A stretch of 26,615 nucleotides of DNA from BOKZ01 sp040900165 (GTDB lineage: Bacteria; Patescibacteriota; UBA1384; 2-12-FULL-50-11), in contig JBBDZM010000007.1 of NCBI GenBank assembly GCA_040900165.1, positions 1 to 26,615 on the forward strand, in the 5' to 3' direction. This document shows positions 13,080-20,724 of this stretch, one piece after another (positions within the stretch are counted from its first letter, which is position 1; every line of letters starts with the position of its first letter). The notes beneath the pieces are model-generated. The model searched no databases, was not told where the DNA came from, and worked only from the letters and a program-made list of their open reading frames with translations. The translations under genes were made by a program, and so were the position numbers.

Positions 13080-14828
13080 ATGAAACAAGAGTCCTACGAA
13101 AAATCCGAGCTCTACAAACTTCGCCACAGCGCCGCCCATGTTTTGGCGATGGCGGCTTTGGAGTTTGACCCAGAGGCCAAGCTAGCCATTGGCCCACCGA
13201 TTGAGACCGGCTTTTACTACGATTTCCAATTCTCCCGCCCGATTTCGGAGAGCGATTTAGAAAAGATGGAGAAATCGATGGCCAAAATTATTAAAGAAGA
13301 TTTTCCGGTTCGTCATAAAACAATCGCCCACAACGAAGCAATAAAAAAACTCAAGAAAGACCAACAGCCGTTCAAGCTGGAGCTAGCCCAAGATTTAAAA
13401 GACGACGATCTAAGCTTCTACGGTATCGATACATTTTGGGATCTCTGCAAAGGACCGCACGTCAAATCGACTGGCGAGATCAAAGCTTTCAAATTACTCT
13501 CAATTGCCGGGGCTTACTGGCGCGGCGACGAGCACCAGCCAATGCTCACCCGCATCTACGGCACAGCTTTCTCTAGCCAGAAACAGCTTGACGATCATTT
13601 ATTAGCCCTAGAGGAAGCCAAAAAACGTGACCACCGCAAACTCGGCCGCGAGCTGGGAATATTTATGATTTCCCCGGAGATCGGTAGCGGTTTGCCGCTT
13701 TGGCTACCGCGGGGAGCCACTTTGTATCGACTGCTCAAAGATTACCTGACAAAGTTGGAGACCGAGCAGGGCTACCAGCACGTTATCACCAGCGAGCTGG
13801 GCAAGGCCGAGCTCTACAAAAAATCCGGGCATCTTTCGCACTACGCCGACGGGATGTACCCGCCGATCGAACTGGACGATGAGACTTTTTACTTGCGACC
13901 GATGAACTGCCCGCACCACATCATGATTTTTAACGATGGGTTAAAGTCCTACCGAGATCTACCGGTGAGAATTGCTGAATTCGGCGAGGTTTTTCGGCGA
14001 GAAAAATCTGGAGAACTATCTGGACTCCAGCGGGTACGCAGTTTTTCGATCAACGACGCTCACATTTTTTGCCAGGAGAGTCAGATTAAAGATGAGTTTC
14101 GCCGAGTCGTTGAGTTGCTACGGTTTGTCTATAAAAAACTGGAGCTGGAAGATTGGTGGTTCCAGTTATCGTTGCGTGGCGATCAAAACAAGGATAAATA
14201 CAGCGATAATATTTTAGTTTGGGAAAAATCCGAGAAAGTTCTGCGCGAAACTTTAAGGGAGATGAACGTCGACTTTATCGAGGCCAAAGACGAAGCGGCT
14301 TTCTACGGCCCCAAGCTCGATATCCAGATGAAAAACATCAACGGCAAGGAAGAAACCATTGCCACAATTCAGCTAGATTTCTACCTACCGAAACAATTTG
14401 GGATTGAGTACATCGACGATACCGGCAAAAAACAGACACCGGTGATGATCCATCGGGCAATATTTGGATCGATGGAGCGATTTATCGGCTTTTATTTGGA
14501 AAAAACTGGCGGTGAATTTCCGTTGTGGCTCTCGCCAGTCCAAGTGCGAGTACTGCCGATCTCCGAAAAAGCCCATGACTATGCAACAGAGATTAAACGT
14601 CAGCTAATGACCGACGGTTTCCGGGTGGAGATTGACGAGAGTGCCGAGACTCTCGGTAAACGAATCCGCCAAAGCGAGCTGGAAAAGATCCCCCACACCT
14701 TAATTATTGGCGAGAAAGAAATGGCCAGCAAAAAAGTTGCCGTCCGAAGTCGCCATACCGCCGAACAGCCGGTGATAACTTTGGCCGAATTTACGAAGTC
14801 TTACCTTGCCGACGCTCGGCAGCCGTAA
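13080..14828 (+). CDS. thrS: Threonyl-tRNA synthetase lacking the TGS domain
   Basis: This 582-aa protein starts at the tRNA-SAD editing domain (YKLRHSAAHVLAMAAL, with HSAAH and CKGPH zinc-ligand-like residues). It then has class II catalytic motifs including RPMNCPHH (zinc cysteine and histidine), GEVFRREKSGELSGLQRVR and the HRAIFGSMERF motif 3, then a C-terminal anticodon domain (VRVLPISEKAHDYA). Most bacterial ThrRS have an N-terminal TGS domain before SAD, which is absent here. Start ATG 13080 is 10 nt after TACAAT. The 3' end overlaps folD convergently by 38 nt. Confidence 0.97.
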   Translation: MKQESYEKSELYKLRHSAAHVLAMAALEFDPEAKLAIGPPIETGFYYDFQFSRPISESDLEKMEKSMAKIIKEDFPVRHKTIAHNEAIKKLKKDQQPFKLELAQDLKDDDLSFYGIDTFWDLCKGPHVKSTGEIKAFKLLSIAGAYWRGDEHQPMLTRIYGTAFSSQKQLDDHLLALEEAKKRDHRKLGRELGIFMISPEIGSGLPLWLPRGATLYRLLKDYLTKLETEQGYQHVITSELGKAELYKKSGHLSHYADGMYPPIELDDETFYLRPMNCPHHIMIFNDGLKSYRDLPVRIAEFGEVFRREKSGELSGLQRVRSFSINDAHIFCQESQIKDEFRRVVELLRFVYKKLELEDWWFQLSLRGDQNKDKYSDNILVWEKSEKVLRETLREMNVDFIEAKDEAAFYGPKLDIQMKNINGKEETIATIQLDFYLPKQFGIEYIDDTGKKQTPVMIHRAIFGSMERFIGFYLEKTGGEFPLWLSPVQVRVLPISEKAHDYATEIKRQLMTDGFRVEIDESAETLGKRIRQSELEKIPHTLIIGEKEMASKKVAVRSRHTAEQPVITLAEFTKSYLADARQP

Positions 14829-15585
14829 CGACATTTCCCAATAACAACATTACAGTCATTGGGCCAACGGCGCCTCTGGCCGGTGTCAGGGATTTAACAT
14901 TGCCAGCGACCGCCTCGATATTAACATCCACTCCCGAGCCATCGACAACAACCATATTTTTCCCAACCATTTTTTCGTCAATTAGTCCCGCAACGCCGGT
15001 CGCACCAATCAAGACATTGGCCAATTTTATTTCATCGATTTTATCTTCGGCTCGACTGGTTATTTGAGAGAACGGCCAATTATTCTGCTTGAATATTTTA
15101 GCGAGCGGTTCCCCAACTAACCGTCCGCCGCCAAGAATAACCGTTTTGGATTTAGCTAGATCGGTACCGGATTCTTTCAAAATCATCACTATTCCGGTCG
15201 GGGTTGGTGCCGGGAAATTACCGAGAGCTAATCCATCGACGTCTTTTTCCTCAGATATTTGCTCAATAATCCGTTGGGACGGGATATTTTTGGGCAGTGG
15301 CAGCTGGATAATTATTCCATCAACCAACTTACTGGCATTAAGACTGCTAATTAAGGCTGATAACTGACGTTGCTCAATTTTTTCGAAATGATGGATTTGA
15401 AAGCCTACGCCAATATCACCGGCTTTTTTTTGTTTGGCTTTGACAAATTTTTGGGTTTGTTTGTCGTCCCCTACCCAGACTAACGCCAAAATCGGCGGTT
15501 TAGCTAATTTCTTGACGCGAGATACAAGGTCTTTTTCAAGGCGTTCAAGCAGCCCACTGGCATCGAGAAAATTATTGGTTGGCAC
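14791..15585 (-). CDS. folD: FolD-type methylene-THF dehydrogenase/cyclohydrolase
   Basis: This 264-aa protein has QLPLP, DVDG, PTPTGIVMIL, ILGGGRLVGEPLA and AVGPMT motifs. FolD carries out dehydrogenase and cyclohydrolase steps on C1-tetrahydrofolate. The usual Y-V-x-x-K-x-K motif reads FVKAKQK, so the catalytic Lys (about 51) is kept but the Tyr is Phe (about 47). I prefer the GTG at 15585, which overlaps the dsbA stop by 14 nt; the frame is open upstream but reads through dsbA. The gene is downstream of vkor-dsbA in one operon. Confidence 0.9.
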   Translation of the reverse strand: MPTNNFLDASGLLERLEKDLVSRVKKLAKPPILALVWVGDDKQTQKFVKAKQKKAGDIGVGFQIHHFEKIEQRQLSALISSLNASKLVDGIIIQLPLPKNIPSQRIIEQISEEKDVDGLALGNFPAPTPTGIVMILKESGTDLAKSKTVILGGGRLVGEPLAKIFKQNNWPFSQITSRAEDKIDEIKLANVLIGATGVAGLIDEKMVGKNMVVVDGSGVDVNIEAVAGNVKSLTPARGAVGPMTVMLLLGNVVTAAERRQGKTS

Positions 15586-16219
15586 TTTTGGCTTCGGCGA
15601 GTTTGCGGTCGATAATATTTTGCCACTGCTCGACTGATTGGGCACCGACGATTTTTTCGTTGTTGACAAAAAATGTCGGTGTGGAAGTTACGCCCGCTTG
15701 ATCGGCGGCGGCTTTGTCGGATTGGATAATTTTTGCCACAGCACTGGATGAATAATCGCTTCGGAATTTATCGGCATCCATCCCCAGGGCCGTGGCGTAA
15801 GTAACGAACTGCTCAAGCGGGTTTGCCAACTGTGCCCAGGTGCTTTGCTCGGCATAAAGAACGTCGTACATCTCCCAGAACTTACCTTGCTTCCCCGCCG
15901 CCTCAGCCGCTTGTGAGCTCTCGTCGGCGTTTGAATGGATTGATAGCGGAATATTTCTAAAGATTAGTTGGACGTCTTTACTATTTTTTTCGTATGCTTG
16001 CTTTAATGGACCGGCCGCGGCTTGGCAGGCCGGACATTGGAAATCACCAAACTCAACAATTTTTACTTTTGCACTGTCGCTGCCAAGCCTTTGGCCGACA
16101 GTCGTGTCGATAACCACATCCGGATTATCGCTGGATTTACCGCCGAAAATTATAAAACCAACAATCGCCAAAACCGCCGCTATAATAACCCAGATAAAAA
16201 ACTTCCCGTCGCCGCTCAT
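15572..16219 (-). CDS. DsbA-type thiol oxidase, membrane-anchored
   Basis: This 215-aa protein has an N-terminal TM anchor (about 7-26), and a DsbA/Thioredoxin_4 domain with FGDFQCPACQ (C62, C65) and the cis-Pro TSTPTFFVN. The ATG (16219) overlaps the VKOR stop (ATGA). VKOR re-oxidises such proteins in bacteria that lack DsbB. It probably forms disulfides in exported proteins such as the Cys-paired LCP protein. Confidence 0.95.
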   Translation of the reverse strand: MSGDGKFFIWVIIAAVLAIVGFIIFGGKSSDNPDVVIDTTVGQRLGSDSAKVKIVEFGDFQCPACQAAAGPLKQAYEKNSKDVQLIFRNIPLSIHSNADESSQAAEAAGKQGKFWEMYDVLYAEQSTWAQLANPLEQFVTYATALGMDADKFRSDYSSSAVAKIIQSDKAAADQAGVTSTPTFFVNNEKIVGAQSVEQWQNIIDRKLAEAKSANQ

Positions 16220-16629
16220 GTTGTTTTGGTTGGTTGGGGCCAAAATACCAGAATCAAGCTAGCCGTGACAATCCCTAGCGATACCATGCACCAGGTGCAG
16301 TAGGCGTGGATATAGAAAATTTCCATCGCCAGCAGATACAGGCTAAAAGCCAGGCCGGCAACGGCCCAATACTTAATCCACCCTTGGCTAACCGTTCCCT
16401 TGATAAGGGCAAGGTATATCAATATGAGCCCTCCGATGTACCAGACAATTCCAAATATCGACACCGGAATACCGAAAATCTTAGCGTAGCTGCTAGATAA
16501 AACCGTTTCGCACCCGCCGCCAATAGAGCAGGCAACCGAAGCTGGGTCGTAGGTTTTGAAAGTCAGATAAATTGATACCAATAGCCCGGCGGTAGCTAAG
16601 ATAATTAACGGGCGGATAAATCGATTCAT
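16216..16629 (-). CDS. Vitamin K epoxide reductase (VKOR)-like membrane oxidase
   Basis: This 137-aa protein has four TM helices. Loop cysteines C34 and C40 (CSIGGGC) and the active-site pair YCTWC (C111, C114) match the bacterial VKOR family, which uses quinone to re-oxidise DsbA-like proteins. The KIFGIPVSIFGI stretch is typical. ATG 16629 is chosen; TACAGT ends 7 nt before it, no SD. First gene of the vkor-dsbA-folD operon. Confidence 0.95.
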   Translation of the reverse strand: MNRFIRPLIILATAGLLVSIYLTFKTYDPASVACSIGGGCETVLSSSYAKIFGIPVSIFGIVWYIGGLILIYLALIKGTVSQGWIKYWAVAGLAFSLYLLAMEIFYIHAYCTWCMVSLGIVTASLILVFWPQPTKTT

Positions 16630-16682
16630 CTGGAACACTGTACCACGTTGCCTCAAGCAGAAAAACCAAGTAAAAATTAATT

Positions 16683-17360
16683 ATGCGGATTAACAAATTC
16701 ATCGCATCAACCGGGTATTGTTCCCGCCGGAGTGCCGATGAATTAGTTAAAAATGGACGAGTAACTCTGAACGGTCAGATTGTTGCCGACTTATCTACTC
16801 GCATTGAAGCTGGCCAAGACATTGTTAAAATCGACGGCAAGGATATTGCCGTTGTCAATGAAAGGGTTATCTATTTACTTAATAAACCCCGGGGCGTGGT
16901 AACCACCGCCGATGATCCCGAGGGCAGAAAAACCGTTCTGGATTTTGTTCCAAAAGAACCCCGGGTATTCCCCTGTGGGCGCCTAGATATTGAGACGATG
17001 GGGTTGGTGGTATTAACTAACGACGGTAACCTTTGCTATCAGCTAACTCACCCGAAATTCGAGCACAAAAAGGAGTACTTTGTTCAGGGCGTCGCCAGAA
17101 ATCCTCAGTTCTCTTGGGATAAATTACAAAAACCAGCGGTGCGAGTGGGGCTGTTTAATGTTGCAATCGACGATCGCCGGTTGAGAAAAATTAAAGATAA
17201 AAAAATTGAATTCTGGCTGTCGATTCACGAAGGCAAATATCATATTGTTCGCAAGCTTTGCGGCGCGGTGGGGATTGACGTAATTCATCTGACCCGCACC
17301 AAACTTGGCGATTACGAGCTGGGCGAAATCGAGCCAGGACATTACGACGTTGTTTCGTAG
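16683..17360 (+). CDS. RsuA/RluB-family pseudouridine synthase
   Basis: This 225-aa protein has an N-terminal S4 RNA-binding domain (RINKFIASTGYCSRRSADELV) and the catalytic domain with LNKPRGVVTT, the catalytic Asp in GRLDIETMGLVVLTNDG, and a C-terminal IHEGKYHIVRKLCGAVG motif. Members isomerise uridine in 16S (RsuA) or 23S (RluB/E/F) rRNA. The specific target is not readable from sequence. The start ATG has TAAAAA ending 6 nt before it and is divergent from VKOR. Confidence 0.95.
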   Translation: MRINKFIASTGYCSRRSADELVKNGRVTLNGQIVADLSTRIEAGQDIVKIDGKDIAVVNERVIYLLNKPRGVVTTADDPEGRKTVLDFVPKEPRVFPCGRLDIETMGLVVLTNDGNLCYQLTHPKFEHKKEYFVQGVARNPQFSWDKLQKPAVRVGLFNVAIDDRRLRKIKDKKIEFWLSIHEGKYHIVRKLCGAVGIDVIHLTRTKLGDYELGEIEPGHYDVVS

Positions 17361-17420
17361 GAACAAATATATGTTTAAACGTATATTCGTTCCTAGAAAA
17401 TTTGAATTTTTTTATATGGA

Positions 17421-17450
17421 AAAGTCCTAGTACGTGAATACTAGGACTTT
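17421..17450. terminator. Bidirectional hairpin between convergent genes
   Basis: A perfect 12-bp stem, AAAGTCCTAGTA / TACTAGGACTTT, with a 6-nt loop. The right arm includes the stop of the minus-strand HTH gene. T-rich exits on both strands suggest it terminates both transcripts. Confidence 0.8.
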
Positions 17451-17863
17451 TGGAGTTCGAACTCTTTGATAAGTTTCTCATAGAGTTCTACTGACAGGTC
17501 GAAGCCGGCTGCCTCCCGCATCCTCAGCAACATCTGCAAGCCATCAAGTGACGAGTTTTTCGTCGCTACGATTGCTTGGAGCATTGCCTCAGACGGTAAC
17601 GCCAAACTCCTCGGAAAAGTATTTTCATCTTTTCCTACGAGCTGACGGAAACGGATGAGCTGGCGAGTAAGCCCGCCGAGACCTTGTCCCTGCTTCCATC
17701 TGGTCCAAGTGGATTGATTAATGCCAAGGGCAATGATCAGATCGGCTCGTTTTCCAAATGCAGCAAGGAATTGGTCAAGAGCGAGAAGAACCCCGCTCTT
17801 GTTTTTCTCGGCAGTTGCCGATTCCAGCGCGGCATACGCTTCCTTCAAAGCCTCTATTCCCAA
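17441..17863 (-). CDS. HTH-containing protein of unknown function
   Basis: This 140-aa protein has an N-terminal helix and a helix-turn-helix-like stretch around residues 35-62 (RADLIIALGINQSTWTRWKQG), followed by helices and a C-terminal Glu/Lys-rich segment. It resembles a Cro/XRE-like DNA-binding fold. The TTG start (17863) has SD GAGGAGG about 4 nt upstream. A good promoter lies upstream (TTGACT-17-TAATAT), and the transcript begins with a CATC-TTCG-GATG hairpin next to the SD, so regulation at translation is possible. No family is recognised. Confidence 0.7.
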   Translation of the reverse strand: MGIEALKEAYAALESATAEKNKSGVLLALDQFLAAFGKRADLIIALGINQSTWTRWKQGQGLGGLTRQLIRFRQLVGKDENTFPRSLALPSEAMLQAIVATKNSSLDGLQMLLRMREAAGFDLSVELYEKLIKEFELQKS

Positions 17864-17892
17864 AGTGCCTCCTCATCCGAAGATGTGTGGAC

Positions 17893-17921
17893 ATATTATC
17901 GAGTTTAACCTGAAAAGTCAA
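17893..17921 (-). promoter_or_regulatory. Promoter for the HTH gene
   Basis: Minus strand: -35 TTGACT (17921-17916), 17-nt spacer, -10 TAATAT (17898-17893). About 30 nt upstream of the TTG start. Confidence 0.7.
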
Positions 17922-18092
17922 TAGATTTATGCTGTATTTTAATACCAACAGCGCACCTACTAGCATACGTTATTGTGATAACCCTACGGTAGATAAGGGC
18001 CAATCTGTTATCGGAGGGGTACAAATGGAATGTCGAAATGAGCCCCTACTTCTCAGATATCTTAGAATTGAAGACGATAACGTCCAGTTTAG

Positions 18093-18164
18093 TGGGCCAT
18101 GGTGGAATCGAACCACCGACACACGGATTAAGAGTCCGTTGTTCTACCGCTGAACTAATGGCCC
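18093..18164 (-). tRNA. tRNA-Lys(CTT)
   Basis: A full cloverleaf on the minus strand: acceptor GGGCCAT/ATGGCCC, anticodon stem ACGGA/TCCGT with loop CTCTTAA (anticodon CTT), T arm GGTGG-TTCGATT-CCACC and discriminator A. No CCA is encoded. The 170 nt between it and the HTH promoter hold no feature I can support. Confidence 0.95.
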
Positions 18165-18229
18165 GGTAACGCCTTATATTATAGCTTTATACCTTGAATA
18201 AATGAACATTGCACAGTAGTGTTTTCCTG

Positions 18230-18316
18230 TTACGTCCGCCCAAGGATGTAAGCGGGACTCCCCAAAAGGCAGTCTCGGTTTGCAATCGCGGGGTGAGGTG
18301 CAACCCTCCCCCGCTT
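18230..18316. other. Highly structured intergenic stretch, possible ncRNA
   Basis: TTACGTCC/GGATGTAA hairpin (18230-18251), then a 7-bp stem AAGCGGG (18250-18256) / CCCGCTT (18310-18316) enclosing a GGTT-TGCA/TGCA-ACC helix and a GACT...AGTC helix. It does not match a tRNA or a riboswitch I know. Strand is uncertain. It lies between tRNA-Lys and dedA. Confidence 0.4.
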
Positions 18317-18352
18317 ATTCTTTATTACCCAGTTTTCCAGTATCCTTAACGC

Positions 18353-18970
18353 ATGGAATTTTTGGAATGGATTAAGGGCATCGCCTCCCAAGAAACCCTG
18401 CAACATATCGGCCATATCGGGATTTGGGCGATTATTTTTGCTGAATCGGGGATTTTGGCCGGGTTTTTCTTGCCCGGGGACAGTCTGCTTTTTACGGCTG
18501 GCTTGTTAGCTTGGGCTGGACATCTGAACATTTACTACATAATTATCGGCAGTGCTATCGCCGCTATTTTGGGCGACAGTTTCGGTTACTACTTGGGTCG
18601 CCGCTTTGGGCCAAAAGTATTTAGCCGCGAAGATTCAAGGATTTTTCACAAAGACCACGTTGAGCGGGCCAAACAATACTTTGCTAAATACGGCCCGATT
18701 ACAATTTTCCTTGCCCGCTTCACCCCATTTGTCCGCACTTTCGCGCCGGTCTTGGCCGGAGTGGGTCGGATGGAGTACGGCACGTTTATCGCCTATAACA
18801 TTTTTGGTGGGATATTTTGGGTGCTGTCGATGTCGTTACTCGGCTATTTCTTAGGCTCGGTTATCCCTGATGTCGACCGCTACGTTCTACCAATTGTTGG
18901 CGGGATAATTCTACTCTCACTAATCCCGGCCGTTATTGGCCTGACCAGAAGCAGACGCAAGCCTAGTTGA
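18353..18970 (+). CDS. DedA-family membrane protein
   Basis: This 205-aa protein has four or more TM segments and family motifs: ESGILAGFFLPGDSLLF, GDSFGYYLGRRFG, FLARFTPFVRTFAPVLAGVG and a C-terminal helix with RSRRKPS. DedA proteins act in membrane-lipid (polyprenyl phosphate) flipping and homeostasis. TATCCT ends 6 nt before the ATG, and there is no SD, so a leaderless start is likely. It overlaps the next, convergent gene by 8 nt. Confidence 0.93.
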   Translation: MEFLEWIKGIASQETLQHIGHIGIWAIIFAESGILAGFFLPGDSLLFTAGLLAWAGHLNIYYIIIGSAIAAILGDSFGYYLGRRFGPKVFSREDSRIFHKDHVERAKQYFAKYGPITIFLARFTPFVRTFAPVLAGVGRMEYGTFIAYNIFGGIFWVLSMSLLGYFLGSVIPDVDRYVLPIVGGIILLSLIPAVIGLTRSRRKPS

Positions 18971-19205
18971 GCGGAATAGATCGGTTGATTTCCTGAAGAA
19001 AGTCGCCAATCAAGGGAGTGCCGCCGAGTTTGCTAACCAAATATCCAAGTAAAATAATAATTAGTGCCGCGCCGATAACGCCACCGACGCCGGAAGCCAG
19101 GCCAATCAAAAAACCGCGCTTGATTAGTTCTTTCGGGGAGCCGTAGATCTTCTCTATCGCCAAGGCCATTCGAACAATGGTGCGGTCTTTTTTGATATCG
19201 TCCAT
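18963..19205 (-). CDS. Small membrane protein, DUF5665-like
   Basis: This 80-aa protein has an N-terminal amphipathic/charged region (MDDIKKDRTIVRMALAIE), a Gly-rich TM helix (about 35-56) and a short tail. The pattern with SPKELIKRGFLIGLASGVGG fits DUF5665. Start ATG 19205 is 6 nt after TACACT (leaderless pattern). Role unknown. Confidence 0.75.
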   Translation of the reverse strand: MDDIKKDRTIVRMALAIEKIYGSPKELIKRGFLIGLASGVGGVIGAALIIILLGYLVSKLGGTPLIGDFLQEINRSIPLN

Positions 19206-19231
19206 ATTACTAGTGTAGCAAATGCTGCGCC

Positions 19232-19339
19232 CTTGACGCATTGTATTTCGAACACCTTGTTGGCTGGCTAGAGCAAATCAGACAGGGATTTGAGAGAAGC
19301 TCTATAACCAATTCAGAGCTTACACCCAATAATTTCTAG
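19232..19339 (+). pseudogene. C-terminal coding remnant, copy 1
   Basis: Reads LDALYFEHLVGWLEQIRQGF, then ERSSITNSELTPNNF and a TAG stop, with no start codon in frame nearby. Copy 2 (20108-20224) encodes 18 of 21 of the same residues, with several codon differences being synonymous (GGC/GGT, CAA/CAG, ATC/ATT). They are therefore remnants of two related genes that diverged while still translated. Family not recognised. The stop is directly before the arsR -35 box. Confidence 0.6.
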
Positions 19340-19340
19340 C

Positions 19341-19395
19341 TTGACATGAAGTAAGGGCAGGATATAACATATGAATTAATGTTCATGTATAAGAG
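19341..19395 (+). promoter_or_regulatory. arsR promoter and operator-like palindrome
   Basis: TTGACA (19341-19346) and TATAAC (19363-19368) with a 16-nt spacer are followed by ATGAA-TTAATG-TTCAT, an inverted repeat overlapping the start codon (ATG 19379). The sequence resembles ArsR/SmtB operators (ATGAA/TTCAT half-sites); another TTCATGT half-site is a few bases further on. Autoregulation is likely. Confidence 0.7.
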
Positions 19396-19933
19396 ATGTA
19401 AATGTTCATGTCAGCCCAACTGTAGCAGGTTTGATGATAAGCAACTGGCTGTTTTTGAGGAACGACTCAAACTGATCTCAGTTAAAGCCAGACTTCAGAT
19501 ACTACTCTTGCTTTCAGACGAACCTCACTGTGTATGCGACATAATGTCGCATACGGGACAATCTCAGAGCCTTATTTCTCATCATCTAGCAGATCTAGCT
19601 GAAGCCTGCCTTGTCGAGAGCAAGAAAGACGGTAGGTACGTTGAGTACTTTTTAACCAGTAAGGGACGTGAAGTTCTCAAGGCGGTCAACATGTGCTGTG
19701 AAGTAAACCCAATGAGAGGAGGTGAGAATAATATGACAGAAGAAAAGCATGAATGCGGCTGTGACAACAGTAAAGAAAATAGCGTAGCCGAGAAGGATTG
19801 TGATTGTGGCGGCAATTGTAAACAAGAGACTACAGAAACAAAAGCGTTATCAAAAGATATGCTACTAACCAACAAAGCAAAGCTCGAAGCAGAATTAGCT
19901 GAGGTTAACGCTGCTCTCACTAACGCTGAATAA
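19379..19933 (+). CDS. ArsR/SmtB-family metal sensor with Cys-rich ends
   Basis: This 184-aa protein has a Cys-rich start (CKCSCQPNC, residues 7-15), a winged-helix ArsR domain (about 25-110) including HCVCDIM, the ELCVCDL-type As(III)/Cd(II) site of ArsR/CadC in helix 3, and the recognition helix QSLISHHLADLAEAC. It represses target genes and lets go on metal binding. The tail (119-184) is a separate Cys-rich segment, CGCDN...CDCGGNC, then a Lys/Glu/Ala helix. AGGAGG (19717-19722) plus an in-frame ATG at 19733 suggest a second, short product. Confidence 0.9.
   Translation: MFMYKRCKCSCQPNCSRFDDKQLAVFEERLKLISVKARLQILLLLSDEPHCVCDIMSHTGQSQSLISHHLADLAEACLVESKKDGRYVEYFLTSKGREVLKAVNMCCEVNPMRGGENNMTEEKHECGCDNSKENSVAEKDCDCGGNCKQETTETKALSKDMLLTNKAKLEAELAEVNAALTNAE
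19717..19735 (+). promoter_or_regulatory. Internal SD and ATG inside the arsR-like ORF
   Basis: AGGAGG (19717-19722) lies 10 nt before an in-frame ATG (19733). Translation from it would give a 66-aa Cys-rich, metallothionein-like peptide made of the tail alone. Either two products from one ORF or a fusion of two formerly separate genes. Confidence 0.5.
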
Positions 19934-20065
19934 CTCGTAAAATTCGGGGGAATGTTAGAGCAAGGAGCAGTCAGGCTCCAGCTTGACTCCAGTGTGATTA
20001 GAACACCCCTGAACTCTATAGCGCAATATCTTACTTAGATTACTGTTCCATACTGTCCCGTCCGC

Positions 20066-20107
20066 AATACTAAAAATAGCCTAGTAAATAGGGCTATTTT
20101 TAGTATT
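20066..20107. terminator. Strong bidirectional terminator
   Basis: A perfect 16-bp inverted repeat (20066-20081 and 20092-20107) with a 10-nt loop; the arms contain AAAAATAGCC and GGCTATTTTT, so both strands have a U-run. The 130 nt between arsR and this hairpin show nothing else I can name. Confidence 0.85.
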
Positions 20108-20224
20108 CAGCAGCGTCGAGACGCATTTAGCGGCCTTGACTCACTTTCTTTCGAACACCTTCTTGGTTGGCTAGAGCAGATTAGACAGGGTTTTGAGAAG
20201 AAGGAGGTGGAAGAAGAAGATTAG
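20108..20224 (+). pseudogene. C-terminal coding remnant, copy 2
   Basis: Reads QQRRDAFSGLDSLSFEHLLG, then GWLEQIRQGFEKKEVEEED and TAG at 20222-20224. No start codon or upstream domain remains; a terminator lies immediately before. Its 67-nt core (20134-20200) matches 19231-19297 at about 84%. The stop touches the stop of the XRE gene on the other strand. Confidence 0.6.
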
Positions 20225-20439
20225 AGTAAATCAAGAGACTTAATCTTTAAGGCTTTCATAATACCTTGGAGCTTCTCGAAGGAAGGATTCTCTTCACCCC
20301 GTTCGATTCGAGCGTAGTAATTAACATGAAGGTCGGCCTTTTCGGCAACCTCGGCTTGCGTCAAACCAGACTGCTCGCGCACTCTGCGTAATTTTTCGCC
20401 AAGTTCTTTCCGACTCTTTCCAATCTTATTACTAGCCAT
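20221..20439 (-). CDS. XRE-family HTH regulator
   Basis: This 72-aa protein is nearly all HTH_3 domain: RKELGEKLRRVREQSGLTQAEVAEKADLHVNYYARIERGEENPSFEKLQGIMKALKIK (given in shortened form: GLTQAEVAEKA and YYARIERG are the diagnostic parts). It lacks a sensing domain, typical of small phage- or island-borne repressors. A TATAAT ends 8 nt before the ATG. Its target is unknown. Confidence 0.9.
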   Translation of the reverse strand: MASNKIGKSRKELGEKLRRVREQSGLTQAEVAEKADLHVNYYARIERGEENPSFEKLQGIMKALKIKSLDLL

Positions 20440-20534
20440 ATACGGATATTATAGCACTGCTCCCTGAAAAAATAGTTCATCTTTTAATAATTCTTGAAAG
20501 AAGGGGCTTTTTCCATTAGGTTTGGTAAAGAATT

Positions 20535-20681
20535 ATGCAGTACAAGAAATGTCCGAAATGCCGAGGAACGATGATTGGGATCAAAGACCAACTCTCTTTT
20601 TACCGATGTTCGCAGTGTAATTACGAAGCCAAGACTAAAGAAGAGATTGAGAAACTGGAGATGTATAAAACCGCTCGGTAA
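20535..20681 (+). CDS. 48-aa zinc-ribbon peptide
   Basis: Reads MQYKKCPKCRGTMIG, then FYRCSQCNYE and a Lys/Glu-rich C-terminal helix. Two CxxC pairs make a classic zinc ribbon. It lies between the XRE regulator (divergent) and the next gene, 43 nt ahead of its start. A TAAAGA hexamer is just upstream. Function unknown, likely nucleic-acid or protein binding. Confidence 0.7.
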   Translation: MQYKKCPKCRGTMIGIKDQLSFYRCSQCNYEAKTKEEIEKLEMYKTAR

Positions 20682-20724
20682 TTCTACCGTTTACTTGTCC
20701 TTAGAAAGGGGTAATATTGGTGAA

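Noticed and set aside
15586..15669. Longer folD beginning at 15669
   Set aside because: The extra 28 residues lie inside dsbA, are Ser/Lys-rich, and FolD proteins begin close to the GTG at 15585.
17929..18153. 74-codon ORF between the HTH promoter and tRNA-Lys
   Set aside because: Its end is antisense translation of tRNA-Lys, a common false ORF, and the start has no other support.
18250..18316. Reading the structured stretch as a tRNA on the minus strand
   Set aside because: It has a 7-bp closing stem and a D-arm-like hairpin, but the T-arm loop is TTTTG and no proper anticodon arm exists.
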